In this document: positions 1 to 7,796 of the stretch, piece by piece
Position numbering within the stretch: the first letter of the stretch is position 1
Layout: every line of letters begins with the position of its first letter
Made by a program: the position numbers and the translations under genes
The notes under the pieces: generated by a model
The model's database searches: none
Told to the model about the DNA's origin: nothing
Seen by the model: the letters and a program-made list of their open reading frames with translations, nothing else
NCBI RefSeq assembly: GCF_014195485.1
Contig: NZ_JACIBU010000001.1
Span: 186,001 to 250,000, forward strand
DNA length: 64,000 bases
Source of the DNA: Modestobacter versicolor
Lineage (GTDB): Bacteria; Actinomycetota; Actinomycetes; Mycobacteriales; Geodermatophilaceae
Direction of reading: 5' to 3'

Positions 1-275
1 CGCACCCCGGCCGACCGGACCAGGCTGAACACCACCCCGAGCCCCACCCCGTTGGCGATGCCGGCGAGCTCGCCCAGCCCCCGCCGGCGGGCGTCCCGGG
101 TCGAGCCGTGGCCGGGCACCGCGGTGCCGGTGGCGTCGGCTACGGCGTCGACGAGCTGCTCGGGCACGGTGCTGGCCGGCCGGCCGCGCAGGGCCATGTC
201 GAGGTAGGTGACGGCGTGCAGGGCGGCGGTGCCGGCAGCGCCGGCGACCAGTCCGCGGGAGAAGGTCCCGGTCAT
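1..275 (-). CDS. Hypothetical membrane protein (3' end outside the window)
   Basis: About 91 codons are visible; the frame is still open at the window edge, so the C-terminus is missing. The protein starts MTGTFSRGLVAGAAG and has a hydrophobic stretch at about residues 8-22 and another near residues 70-87, with a polar, Arg-rich linker between them. A purine-rich Shine-Dalgarno-like stretch (GGAGAGG) lies about 8 bases before the ATG at 273-275. I do not recognise the family; it resembles small actinobacterial integral membrane proteins of unknown role. It is divergent from the MFS gene at 507. Confidence 0.6.
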   Translation of the reverse strand, partial: MTGTFSRGLVAGAAGTAALHAVTYLDMALRGRPASTVPEQLVDAVADATGTAVPGHGSTRDARRRGLGELAGIANGVGLGVVFSLVRSAGV

Positions 276-506
276 CACCGGAGCCTCTCCGGGCTCGGCG
301 GCTGCGGCAACCGCAGGGGCGCTCGGGCCCGGCTGTGACGGACGTGACGGCACCGTGGCCACACTCACGCGCCCCGCACCCGGTCCCGGCCCGCACGGCT
401 CGCGTGCGGCTGGCACCGTGGAGGCAGCGCCCGAGGTCGTGTGCTCCTCCGACCCCCGCCCACCGCACTGCGGTGCCGGCCGCGTCCCCTCCCCGTGAAG
501 GTCCCC

Positions 507-1838
507 ATGCTGCGTTCCGTCCTGTCCCGTGCCCGTGCCACCCCGCCCTCGCTGTCCCGGCTGCGTGCCGCCGTCGCCGTCCTGTTCGCCCTGGACGGCT
601 TCGTCTTCGGCAGCTGGGCCGCGCGGGTCCCCGACGTCAGCGCCGCGACCGGCGCCGGTCACACCGCCCTCGGCGTCGCCCTGCTGTGCCTGTCCCTCGG
701 TGCGCTGGCCTGCATGCACCTCACCGGCGCCCTGTGCAGCCGGCTGGGCACCGGGCTGACCGCCGCGCTGGCCGGCGTGCTCGCCAGCGTCTGCGCCGTC
801 CTGCCCGGCCTGGCCACCGGCGTCCCGGCCCTCTGCGCCGGGCTGCTCGTCTTCGGCGCCGCGACCGGCGCGGTCAACGTCGCCGCCAACAGCGTCGGCG
901 TGCAGGTCGAGGCCCGGGCCGGCCGGCCGCTGCTCTCCGGGCTGCACGCGGCCTTCAGCGCCGGCGGGCTGCTCGGTGCCCTGGTCGGCGGGCTCGCCTC
1001 GGCGGTGGTCGGCGTGGAGCCGCACCTGGCCGCCGTCGCCGTCCTGGGGCTGGTGGTGATGGCCTGGGCCGGCCCGGTGCTGGTGGGGGCCGATGCCGGT
1101 TCCCGCGCTGCCGCCGCCGGCCGGTCCGCCGGGGCCGACGCCGGTCCGCGGCCGACGGCGGTGCTGATCGTGCTCGGCGCCGTCGCCGGGGCCACGGCCT
1201 ACGGCGAGGGTGCGCTGTCGGACTGGGGCGCGCTGCACCTGCGCGAGCAGCTGCACGCCGCCCCGGCCCTGGCCGCTGCGGGCTACGCCGGCTTCTCCTC
1301 GGCCATGGCCGCCGGCCGGCTGGCCGGGGGCCGGCTGGTGGCGGCCGTCGGCGAGCGGCGGCTGCTCGTCGGTGGCGCGCTGCTGGCCGCCGCCGGTGCG
1401 CTCACCGCGGTGACGACGGCGTCCCTGCCGGTGGCGCTGGGCGGCTTCGTGCTCGTCGGGCTCGGCCTGGCCAACGTCTTCCCGCTGGCGATCGCCCGGG
1501 CCGGCGCGCTGGGCGGGCCCTCGGGCGTCGCGCTGGCCACCACCGTCGGCTACACCGGGCTGCTCGGCGGCCCGCCGGTCATCGGCTTCCTCGCCGAGCA
1601 CGCCGGGCTGCCGACGGCGCTCGGCACGGTCGCGCTGATGGCGGTGCTGGCCGCGGTGCTGGTGCTGGGCATCGAGGGGTCGGCACTGCGCCGGCCGTCG
1701 CTGCCGCGGGGCGGCTGGGCCCAGCCGGTGCTCTTCGGCCGCCGCCCGGTGGCCGTGGTGCTCGCCCCCGCCGCGGCCCGGGTGCGCCGCGGCACCGGCA
1801 GCTACGTGCGCGACCTGACGCTGCTCGAGGTGGGCTGA
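507..1838 (+). CDS. MFS transporter, YbjJ-like
   Basis: 443 residues, mostly hydrophobic, with roughly 12 predicted membrane segments and short charged loops, as expected for a single-subunit major facilitator carrier in the cytoplasmic membrane. The first helix (ALDGFVFGSWAARVPDV) and the loop after helix 2 resemble the YbjJ-like branch of MFS proteins. The substrate cannot be read from sequence. I chose the ATG at 507 because AAGG lies 6 bases before it; an in-frame GTG at 495 is possible, and starts further upstream would add a Pro/Arg-rich tail unlike an MFS N-terminus. The next gene starts 20 bases after the stop but has its own start-proximal -10-like hexamer. Confidence 0.85.
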   Translation: MLRSVLSRARATPPSLSRLRAAVAVLFALDGFVFGSWAARVPDVSAATGAGHTALGVALLCLSLGALACMHLTGALCSRLGTGLTAALAGVLASVCAVLPGLATGVPALCAGLLVFGAATGAVNVAANSVGVQVEARAGRPLLSGLHAAFSAGGLLGALVGGLASAVVGVEPHLAAVAVLGLVVMAWAGPVLVGADAGSRAAAAGRSAGADAGPRPTAVLIVLGAVAGATAYGEGALSDWGALHLREQLHAAPALAAAGYAGFSSAMAAGRLAGGRLVAAVGERRLLVGGALLAAAGALTAVTTASLPVALGGFVLVGLGLANVFPLAIARAGALGGPSGVALATTVGYTGLLGGPPVIGFLAEHAGLPTALGTVALMAVLAAVLVLGIEGSALRRPSLPRGGWAQPVLFGRRPVAVVLAPAAARVRRGTGSYVRDLTLLEVG

Positions 1839-1858
1839 CCACCTGGCAGGCTCGCCGG

Positions 1859-2809
1859 GTGACCACCGCCCCCGTGCGCCTCTCCTCCTGGCCCACCCCG
1901 CTCGACCCCGCGCCCCGGCTGGCCGCCGCGCTCGGCCTGGCGCCGGACGACCTGTGGGTCAAGCGCGACGACCTCACCTCCTTCGCCGGGGGCAACAAGG
2001 TGCGCAAGCTCGAGCACCTGGTCGGCGAGGCCGAGGCCGCCGGCGCGACGGTGCTGGTGACCAGCGGCGGGGTGCAGAGCAACCACGCCCGGATGACCGC
2101 GGCCGCCGCGGCGGTGCGCGGCCTGCGGGCGGTGCTGGTGCTCAGCGGCGAGCCCGACCCGGCACGCCCCGGGAACCTGGCGCTGGAGGAGCTGTTCGGT
2201 GCCCGCGTCGTGGTGGTGCCCCCGGGTGCGGACGTCGACGCCCGGGTGGCCGCGGTGGCGGACGAGCTGCGAGCCGCCGGTGAGGTGCCCGCCGTGCTGC
2301 CGCTGGGCGGGTCGACCGCCACCGGTGCCCGCGGCTACCTCGCCTGCGCCGCCGAGCTCTCCGAGCAGCTGCCGGACCTGCGGACGGTGGTGGCCGCGGT
2401 CGGCTCGGGCGGCACCATGGCCGGGCTGGTCGCCGGCCTCGGGGCGGAGCGGGTGCTCGGCGTGGACACCGGCGCGGTGCCCGACCCGGCGGAGCGGGTG
2501 ACGACGCTGGCCACCGCGCTGGGCGCCACCCCGGGCCGGCTGGACCTGCGCCGGGACCAGGTCGGCCCCGGCTACGGCGCGCTCACCGAGGCCGGCGCCA
2601 CGGCGATGACCACCGCGGCCCGCACCGAGGGCCTGGTGCTGGAGCCGGTCTACACCGCCAAGGCGCTGGCCGGGCTCACCGCCGCGGTCGCCGACGGGAC
2701 GATCCGGCCCGGGCACCGCACGGTGTTCCTGCACTCCGGAGGGCTGCCCGGGCTCTTCGGGCACCCGCACGCCGCCCGGCTGGCCGGAGACCTGCTCGCC
2801 CGCTCGTGA
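1859..2809 (+). CDS. PLP-dependent ACC deaminase / D-cysteine desulfhydrase family enzyme
   Basis: 316 residues, a fold-type II PLP enzyme. The Schiff-base lysine is Lys47 in the motif FAGGNKVRKLE, followed by the conserved SGGVQSNHARMTAAAA stretch that holds substrate and cofactor, and a glycine-rich phosphate-binding loop (VGSGGTMAG) near residue 180. The family includes 1-aminocyclopropane-1-carboxylate deaminases (releasing ammonia and 2-oxobutyrate) and D-cysteine desulfhydrases (releasing H2S, ammonia and pyruvate). Motifs alone do not separate the two, and the annotation should stay at family level. The GTG start is preceded by CAGGCT at 1847-1852 with 6 bases between, a leaderless-type arrangement. 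Confidence 0.8.
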   Translation: MTTAPVRLSSWPTPLDPAPRLAAALGLAPDDLWVKRDDLTSFAGGNKVRKLEHLVGEAEAAGATVLVTSGGVQSNHARMTAAAAAVRGLRAVLVLSGEPDPARPGNLALEELFGARVVVVPPGADVDARVAAVADELRAAGEVPAVLPLGGSTATGARGYLACAAELSEQLPDLRTVVAAVGSGGTMAGLVAGLGAERVLGVDTGAVPDPAERVTTLATALGATPGRLDLRRDQVGPGYGALTEAGATAMTTAARTEGLVLEPVYTAKALAGLTAAVADGTIRPGHRTVFLHSGGLPGLFGHPHAARLAGDLLARS

Positions 2810-2864
2810 ACAACGTGTTCCGATGCGTCGCACCCCGTTGACCGGCGGAGGGGAGGGGAACACG
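2808..2864. promoter_or_regulatory. Putative operator region upstream of the ethanolamine operon
   Basis: A perfect dyad GAACA-ACG-TGTTC lies at 2808-2820, starting in the stop codon of the upstream gene. A third GAACA half-site lies at 2858-2862 within GGAACACG (2857-2864), which is also the inverted complement of CGTGTTCC at 2814-2821. The spacing could hold two repressor dimers or form a long-loop hairpin. No regulator gene is adjacent, so the binding protein is unknown. Confidence 0.35.
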
Positions 2865-2913
2865 CTGGCCGCGCGCCCGGACCGGCGGGCGCCGCCGAGC
2901 CGGAGGACCCGAG

Positions 2914-4377
2914 ATGACCGCCGAACCCGTATCGCCCCGCGCGCCCCACGGACCCGGGCGGGGGGTCGAGGCCGAGCAGGTCGACGCCGGCTACCTGCAG
3001 AAGCGGGAGCTGCGCTCCGGGACGGCGGGGTGGCTGCTGCTCGCCGGGCTCGGCGTCTCCGCGGTCATCTCCGGTGACTACGCCGGCTGGAACTTCGGGC
3101 TGGCCGAGGGCGGCTTCGGCGGGCTGCTGATCGCCGTCGTCCTGATGGCGGTCATGTACACCGCGATGGTGTTCGGGCTGGCCGAGCTCGGCTCGGCGCT
3201 GCCGACCGCGGGCGGCGGGTACACCTTCGCCCGCCGGGCGCTGGGCCCGTGGGGCGGCTACGCCACCGGCATCGCGGTGCTGATCGAGTACGCCATCGCG
3301 CCCGCTGCCATCGCCACCTTCATCGGCGCCTACGTCGAGTCGCTCGGGCTGTTCGGCATCACCGACGGCTGGTGGGTCTACCTGGCGGTCTACGCGCTGT
3401 TCATCGGCGTCCACCTGCTCGGCGTCGGCGAGGCGCTCAAGGCGATGTTCGTGGTCACCGTGATCGCCGTCGTCGGCCTGGTGGTCTTCCTGCTCGGGGC
3501 GATCCCGCAGTTCGACGCCGGCAACCTGCTCGACATCGCCCCCACCGACGCCGCCGGTGCCTCGGACTTCCTGCCCTACGGGCTGATCGGCATCTGGGCG
3601 GCGTTCCCCTTCGCGATCTGGTTCTTCCTGGCCGTGGAGAGCGTGCCGCTGGCCGCGGAGGAGGCGCGCGACCCGGCCCGCGCGATGCCCCGCGGGATCA
3701 TCGCCGCGATGGGCGTGCTGGTGGCCCTCGCCGTCCTGATGCTGGTGCTCACCCCCGGCGCGGGCGGGTCGGCGGCGATGGCGGAGTCGGGCAACCCGCC
3801 GGTCGACGCGCTGGCCGCGGCGGGCGCCTCCGAGGGGCTCACCCGGGTGGTCAACTACGCGGGTCTCTTCGGCCTGGTGGCCAGCTTCTTCTCGATCATC
3901 TACGCCTACTCGCGGCAGACGTTCGCGCTCTCCCGGGCCGGCTACCTGCCCCGGTCGCTGTCGGTGACCAACGCGCGCAAGGCGCCGGTGCTGGCGCTGC
4001 TGGTGCCCGGCGCGATCGGCTTCGTGCTCTCGCTGACCGGGCAGGGCGCGATGCTGCTGAACATGGCCGTCTTCGGCGCCACGGTCTCCTACGTGCTGAT
4101 GATGCTCAGCCACATCGTGCTGCGCCGTCGCGAGCCCGAGCTGCCGCGGCCCTACCGCACGCCGGGCGGGGTGGCGACGACCGGCGTCGCGCTGGTGCTG
4201 GCCGCCGCGGCGGTGGTCGCCACCTTCCTCGTCGACGTCGAGGCGGCGGTCTGGACGCTGGTCGCCTACGCCGTCTTCCTGGCCTACTTCGCCCTCTACA
4301 GCCGGCACCACCTGGTGGCCTCGGCGCCCGAGGAGGAGTTCGCCGCGCTCGCCGCCGCCGACGAGGAACTCCGGTGA
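2914..4377 (+). CDS. Ethanolamine permease, APC family
   Basis: 487 residues with about 12 hydrophobic membrane segments. After a short charged N-terminus comes LLLAGLGVSAVISGDYAGWNFG, the first-helix motif typical of the ethanolamine/amino-acid branch of the APC superfamily. PTAGGGYTFARRALGPWGGY follows at about residue 95, and AVESVPLAAEEARDP (the conserved segment after helix 6) at about residue 247. It would bring ethanolamine across the cytoplasmic membrane. The substrate is inferred mainly from the two downstream genes, which encode both subunits of ethanolamine ammonia-lyase. The ATG is preceded by GGAGG at good spacing. Its TGA overlaps the GTG of eutB, so translation is probably coupled. 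Confidence 0.85.
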   Translation: MTAEPVSPRAPHGPGRGVEAEQVDAGYLQKRELRSGTAGWLLLAGLGVSAVISGDYAGWNFGLAEGGFGGLLIAVVLMAVMYTAMVFGLAELGSALPTAGGGYTFARRALGPWGGYATGIAVLIEYAIAPAAIATFIGAYVESLGLFGITDGWWVYLAVYALFIGVHLLGVGEALKAMFVVTVIAVVGLVVFLLGAIPQFDAGNLLDIAPTDAAGASDFLPYGLIGIWAAFPFAIWFFLAVESVPLAAEEARDPARAMPRGIIAAMGVLVALAVLMLVLTPGAGGSAAMAESGNPPVDALAAAGASEGLTRVVNYAGLFGLVASFFSIIYAYSRQTFALSRAGYLPRSLSVTNARKAPVLALLVPGAIGFVLSLTGQGAMLLNMAVFGATVSYVLMMLSHIVLRRREPELPRPYRTPGGVATTGVALVLAAAAVVATFLVDVEAAVWTLVAYAVFLAYFALYSRHHLVASAPEEEFAALAAADEELR

Positions 4378-5780
4378 GACGCCGGACGACGCTGGGCGGG
4401 CACACCTACGAGTTCGCCTCGCTGTCGGACCTGCTGGCCAAGGCGACCCCGGCCCGCTCGGGCGACGTGCTCGCCGGGGTCGCGGCGGAGTCGCAGGCCC
4501 AGCGGGTCGCCGCCCAGGTCGTGCTCGCCGACGTCCCGCTGGCCACCTTCCTCGACGAGCAGGTGGTCGGCTACGACGAGGACGACGTCACCCGGCTGGT
4601 GCTGGACACCCACGACGCCGCCGCGTTCGCCCCGGTCGCCTCGCTGACGGTGGGGGAGTTCCGCGAGTGGCTGCTGGCCCGGGCGGCCGAGCGGGACGAG
4701 GCGGCGATCTCCGCGCTGGCCCGCGGGCTGACCCCGGAGATGGTCGCCGCGGTGTCCAAGCTGATGCGCAACGCCGACCTGGTCGCGGTCGCCCGGCGGA
4801 CCCGGGTGGTCACCGGCCTGCGCAGCACGCTGGGGCTGCCCGGCCGGCTGGCCTCGAGGCTGCAGCCCAACCACCCGACCGACGACCCGGTGGGCGTGAC
4901 CGCGTCGATCCTCGACGGGCTGCTGCACGGCAGCGGCGACGCCGTCATCGGCATCAACCCGGCCACCGACTCCCCGGCGCAGACCGTGGCGCTGCTGGAG
5001 CTGGTCGACGCGGTGATCAGCCGCTACGAGATCCCCACCCAGTCCTGCGTGCTGGCCCACGTCACCACGACGCTGCGGGCGCTGGAGCAGGGCGCCCCGG
5101 TCGACCTGGTGTTCCAGTCGGTGGCCGGCACCCAGGCCGGCAACCGCGGGTTCGGGGTGACCCTGGACCTGCTGGCCGAGGCGCGAACCGCGGCGCTGGA
5201 GCTCGGCCGCGGCACCGTGGGCCGCAACGTCACCTACTTCGAGACCGGGCAGGGGTCGGCGCTGTCGGCCGACGCGCACCACGGCGTCGACGGGCCGGTG
5301 GACCAGCAGACCCTGGAGTGCCGCGCCTACGGGGTGGCCCGGCACTTCGACCCGCTGCTGGTGAACACCGTCGTCGGCTTCATCGGCCCGGAGTACCTCT
5401 ACGACGGCAAGCAGGTCATCCGCGCCGGGCTGGAGGACCACTTCTGCGGCAAGCTGCTCGGCCTGCCGATGGGCGTCGACGTCTGCTACACGAACCACAC
5501 CGACGTCGACGGCGACGACACCGACACGTTGACCCTGCTGCTCGGCGCGGCGGGCTGCTCGTTCGTCATCGCCGTCCCGGGCTCGGACGACGTGATGCTG
5601 CACTACCAGTCGCTGTCGTTCCAGGACGTGCTCACCGCCCGCTCGGTGCTGGACCTGCGACCGGCGCCGGAGTTCGAGGCGTGGCTGGCCCGGATGGACC
5701 TGCTGGACGACGCCGGTCGGGTGCGCGAGCTCGCCGCCGACGCCCCCGCCGCCCGCGCCTTGCTCGCGGCGGCCCGCTGA
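4374..5780 (+). CDS. eutB: Ethanolamine ammonia-lyase large subunit EutB
   Basis: 468 residues, about the usual length of EutB. This is the catalytic TIM-barrel subunit of the adenosylcobalamin-dependent lyase that splits ethanolamine into acetaldehyde and ammonia. Family hallmarks visible are the LMRNADLVAVARR region, LPGRLASRLQPNHPTDD, the GINPATDSP active-site segment, FQSVAGTQAGNRGFGV and GQGSALSADAHHGVDG. The GTG start lies in a GTGA overlap with the permease stop, and the stop overlaps the ATG of eutC. No microcompartment shell genes or eutA reactivase are seen here, so this is the simple catabolic version (ethanolamine as nitrogen and carbon source). No cobalamin riboswitch is seen upstream. 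Confidence 0.95.
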   Translation: MRRRTTLGGHTYEFASLSDLLAKATPARSGDVLAGVAAESQAQRVAAQVVLADVPLATFLDEQVVGYDEDDVTRLVLDTHDAAAFAPVASLTVGEFREWLLARAAERDEAAISALARGLTPEMVAAVSKLMRNADLVAVARRTRVVTGLRSTLGLPGRLASRLQPNHPTDDPVGVTASILDGLLHGSGDAVIGINPATDSPAQTVALLELVDAVISRYEIPTQSCVLAHVTTTLRALEQGAPVDLVFQSVAGTQAGNRGFGVTLDLLAEARTAALELGRGTVGRNVTYFETGQGSALSADAHHGVDGPVDQQTLECRAYGVARHFDPLLVNTVVGFIGPEYLYDGKQVIRAGLEDHFCGKLLGLPMGVDVCYTNHTDVDGDDTDTLTLLLGAAGCSFVIAVPGSDDVMLHYQSLSFQDVLTARSVLDLRPAPEFEAWLARMDLLDDAGRVRELAADAPAARALLAAAR

Positions 5781-6580
5781 TGACCCCCCTTCCCCCCGAA
5801 GACGGCCATCTCCGGGCTCCGCTGGACCCCGGAGATGGCCATCTTCGGGGTGGGGACGACCCGTGGGCGCTGCTGCGCAACGCCACCCGGGCCCGGGTCG
5901 CGCTGGGCCGGGCGGGCGACGGGCTGCCGACGGCGCGCGAGCTGGAGTTCCGCGCCGCGCACGCCGCCGCGCGGGACGCGGTGCACACCGCGCTGGACGC
6001 CGATCTGGTGCGTGCCGCGCTGACCGCGGCCGGCGTCGGGCTGGAGGTGCTCGAGGTGCACAGCCAGGCACCGGACCGGACCACCTACCTGCAGCGGCCC
6101 GACCTCGGCCGCCGGCTGGCCGAGGGCACCGAGCTGCCCGCCGGGTCGCACGACCTCGCGCTGGTGCTCGCCGACGGGCTCTCCCCGCGGGCGGTGCACG
6201 AGCACGCGGCGGGCACGGTCGCGGCCCTGCTGGAGCGGCTGCCCGGCTGGTCGGTCGCGCCGATCGTGCTCGCGCACCAGGCCCGGGTGGCCCTCGGCGA
6301 CCCGGTCGGCGAGGCGCTCGGCGCGGGGATCGCCGTCGTGCTGGTGGGGGAGCGGCCGGGGCTGAGCTCGGCGGACAGCCTGGGCCTCTACCTCACCTCC
6401 GGCCCGCGCCCGGGGCGGGCGGACTCGGAGCGCAACTGCATCTCCAACGTCCGCCCGCCGCACGGGCTCGGCTACGCCCAGGCCGCGGACACCCTGGTCG
6501 CGCTGCTGCAGGCCTCGCGCCGGCTGGGCGCGTCCGGCGTCGTCCTCAAGGACGAGGGGACCGCGCTCCCGCCGGCTTGA
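5780..6580 (+). CDS. eutC: Ethanolamine ammonia-lyase small subunit EutC
   Basis: 266 residues. EutC completes the cobalamin site of the EutBC complex. Conserved parts are DDPWALLRNATRARVALGR with GDGLPT near the start, LEVHSQAPDRTTYLQRPDLGRRL in the middle, and SERNCISNVRPPHGLGYAQAA near the C-terminus. The ATG overlaps the eutB stop (TGATG). Residues 1-25 are unlike EutC: they consist of two near copies of P(E/G)DGHLR encoded by the arms of a large inverted repeat (5794-5850). The family homology begins at about residue 26, so the palindrome looks like an insertion tolerated in the N-terminal tail. The gene ends 5 bases from the convergent SDR gene. Confidence 0.93.
   Translation: MTPLPPEDGHLRAPLDPGDGHLRGGDDPWALLRNATRARVALGRAGDGLPTARELEFRAAHAAARDAVHTALDADLVRAALTAAGVGLEVLEVHSQAPDRTTYLQRPDLGRRLAEGTELPAGSHDLALVLADGLSPRAVHEHAAGTVAALLERLPGWSVAPIVLAHQARVALGDPVGEALGAGIAVVLVGERPGLSSADSLGLYLTSGPRPGRADSERNCISNVRPPHGLGYAQAADTLVALLQASRRLGASGVVLKDEGTALPPA
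5794..5850. repeat. REP-like inverted repeat inside the 5' end of eutC
   Basis: Two 23-base arms (5794-5816 and 5828-5850) are reverse complements with one mismatch, separated by 11 bases. The right arm itself contains the perfect palindrome GATGGCCATC (5834-5843); in the left arm the same core carries one change. The whole element is read through in frame as part of eutC. I see no second copy in this window. Its form (nested palindrome, ends CCCCGAA/TTCGGGG) suggests a dispersed palindromic element rather than a one-off, which only a genome search can show. Confidence 0.75.
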
Positions 6581-6585
6581 GGCCC

Positions 6586-7470
6586 CTAGGCGGCGACGTA
6601 GGAGCCGGAGCTGAGGTCCTCCAGCAGCGTCGGGCCGGTGGGCTTCCAGTCCAGCTCGGCGCGGGCCTTCGCGCCGGTGGCCTGCTGGTCCAGGGCGAGC
6701 GCGCCGGCCAGGGCCCCGAGCCGGGCCTCGGTCTCCGCGTCCGTGGAGGGCACGGTGGCCGGGTCCAGGCCCGCGCCCCGGCTGGCCGCCTCGCCGATCT
6801 CGCGGACCGTCGGGTTGGCGCCGCTGACGCCCAGGTAGTACGAGCCGGGGGCGGCGTCGGTCAGGGCGCGGACGTAGAGCCGGGCGAGGTCGTCGGTGTG
6901 CACCGTCGTCCAGTGCTGCTCGCCGCTGCCGGGCAGCACCAGCGCGCCGTCCTCGGTGCGCGGGCCGTCCTTGACCACGGTCGGCAGGCCCAGGCCGCGC
7001 CCGTGCACGATGCCGGGCGCGATCAGCACCGAGCGCACGCCGTCGGCGGCCGCGGCGCGCACCCGCGCGTCGAGCGGCAGTCGCCAGGCGGTGAGCTGCG
7101 GCGGGGCGAACGGGGTGTCCTCGTCGATCTCGCCCGAGCCGTGCGCCCACACGCCGCTGGTGTGCACGTAGGGCTTGCCGGTGCCGGCCAGCACCGGGAG
7201 CACCGCGTCGAGCAGGGCGGCGTCGCGCTGCGCGTCCTCGCCGTCCGCGGCGGCGGCGGTGTGCACGAAGCCGTCGGCGGAGCGGGCGGCCTCGGCCAGC
7301 AGGGCCGGGTCGCCGACGTCACCGCGGACGACGATCGCCGAGGTGCTCGCCAGCACCCGGGCCGACCGCTCGCTGCGCGCCAGCGCGTGCACGGTGTGCC
7401 CCTCCTCGAGGAGGGCGAGCAGCACCGCGGAACCGACGAGACCGGTGCCACCGGTGAGGAAGACGTCCAT
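6586..7470 (-). CDS. NAD-dependent epimerase/dehydratase-like protein (atypical SDR)
   Basis: 294 residues. The N-terminus MDVFLTGGTGLVGSAV has the TGxxGxxG nucleotide-binding motif (residues 6-13) of extended or atypical short-chain dehydrogenases. VHTSGVWAHGSG carries the usual active-site Ser/Thr strand, but the YxxxK pair expected about 25 residues later is not seen; the corresponding stretch reads TAWRLPLDARV. It may therefore be an atypical SDR with a binding rather than a redox role. The ATG at 7470 begins exactly at the Rossmann strand; a longer in-frame start would only add a few residues. The substrate is unknown. Confidence 0.75.
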   Translation of the reverse strand: MDVFLTGGTGLVGSAVLLALLEEGHTVHALARSERSARVLASTSAIVVRGDVGDPALLAEAARSADGFVHTAAAADGEDAQRDAALLDAVLPVLAGTGKPYVHTSGVWAHGSGEIDEDTPFAPPQLTAWRLPLDARVRAAAADGVRSVLIAPGIVHGRGLGLPTVVKDGPRTEDGALVLPGSGEQHWTTVHTDDLARLYVRALTDAAPGSYYLGVSGANPTVREIGEAASRGAGLDPATVPSTDAETEARLGALAGALALDQQATGAKARAELDWKPTGPTLLEDLSSGSYVAA

Positions 7471-7508
7471 GTGCGCGACAAGCCGGTGCACCGGCCGGCT
7501 GTTCCCGG

Positions 7509-7778
7509 TCAGAAGCGGCGCAGCGGGCCGATCTTCATCACCGTGGACAGCAGTGCCTCCATCGGGTGCCGCTGCGGGCGCTCGACCTCGGCGGGCCAGT
7601 CGGGCACCAGGTCGGGGTCGGCGTCCGCGGTGGCGACCTCGGCCACCCGGCCCTGCAACCGGGCCCGCACCTCCTCGGCGGAGTAGGCCCGCCGGTGGCG
7701 TTCGTGGCGGACCAGGACCGCACCGGTGGCCGCTACGCCGACAATCCCGGCGACTCCGAGCAGCTTGGAGAGGCGCAT
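7509..7778 (-). CDS. Small membrane-anchored protein of unknown function
   Basis: 89 residues. An N-terminal hydrophobic helix (about residues 6-24, LLGVAGIVGVAATGAVLV) is followed by a basic patch HERHRR, which predicts a single anchor with a cytoplasmic C-terminal part. The rest is charged with no motif I recognise. The ATG at 7778 lies 7 bases from the minus-strand -10-like hexamer TACGGT (7791 down to 7786), which overlaps the hexamer of the divergent gene at 7797. This suggests leaderless, coordinated expression of the pair. Confidence 0.6.
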   Translation of the reverse strand: MRLSKLLGVAGIVGVAATGAVLVRHERHRRAYSAEEVRARLQGRVAEVATADADPDLVPDWPAEVERPQRHPMEALLSTVMKIGPLRRF

Positions 7779-7783
7779 GGCCG

Positions 7784-7792
7784 CTACCGTAG
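7784..7792. promoter_or_regulatory. Overlapping divergent -10 elements
   Basis: The 9-mer CTACCGTAG reads as TACCGT on the plus strand (7785-7790), 6 bases before the GTG at 7797, and as TACGGT on the minus strand, 7 bases before the ATG at 7778. Both hexamers fit the actinobacterial TANNNT consensus at leaderless spacing. The two promoters would share almost the same base pairs. Confidence 0.5.
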
Positions 7793-7796
7793 TGGT

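Noticed and set aside
441-506. Upstream extension of the first MFS gene
   Set aside because: The added residues are Pro/Arg-rich and not hydrophobic, and the ATG at 507 has a ribosome site.
2810-2913. Cobalamin riboswitch for the B12-dependent eutBC operon
   Set aside because: The gap of 104 bases is too short for the usual riboswitch and the B12-box core was not seen.
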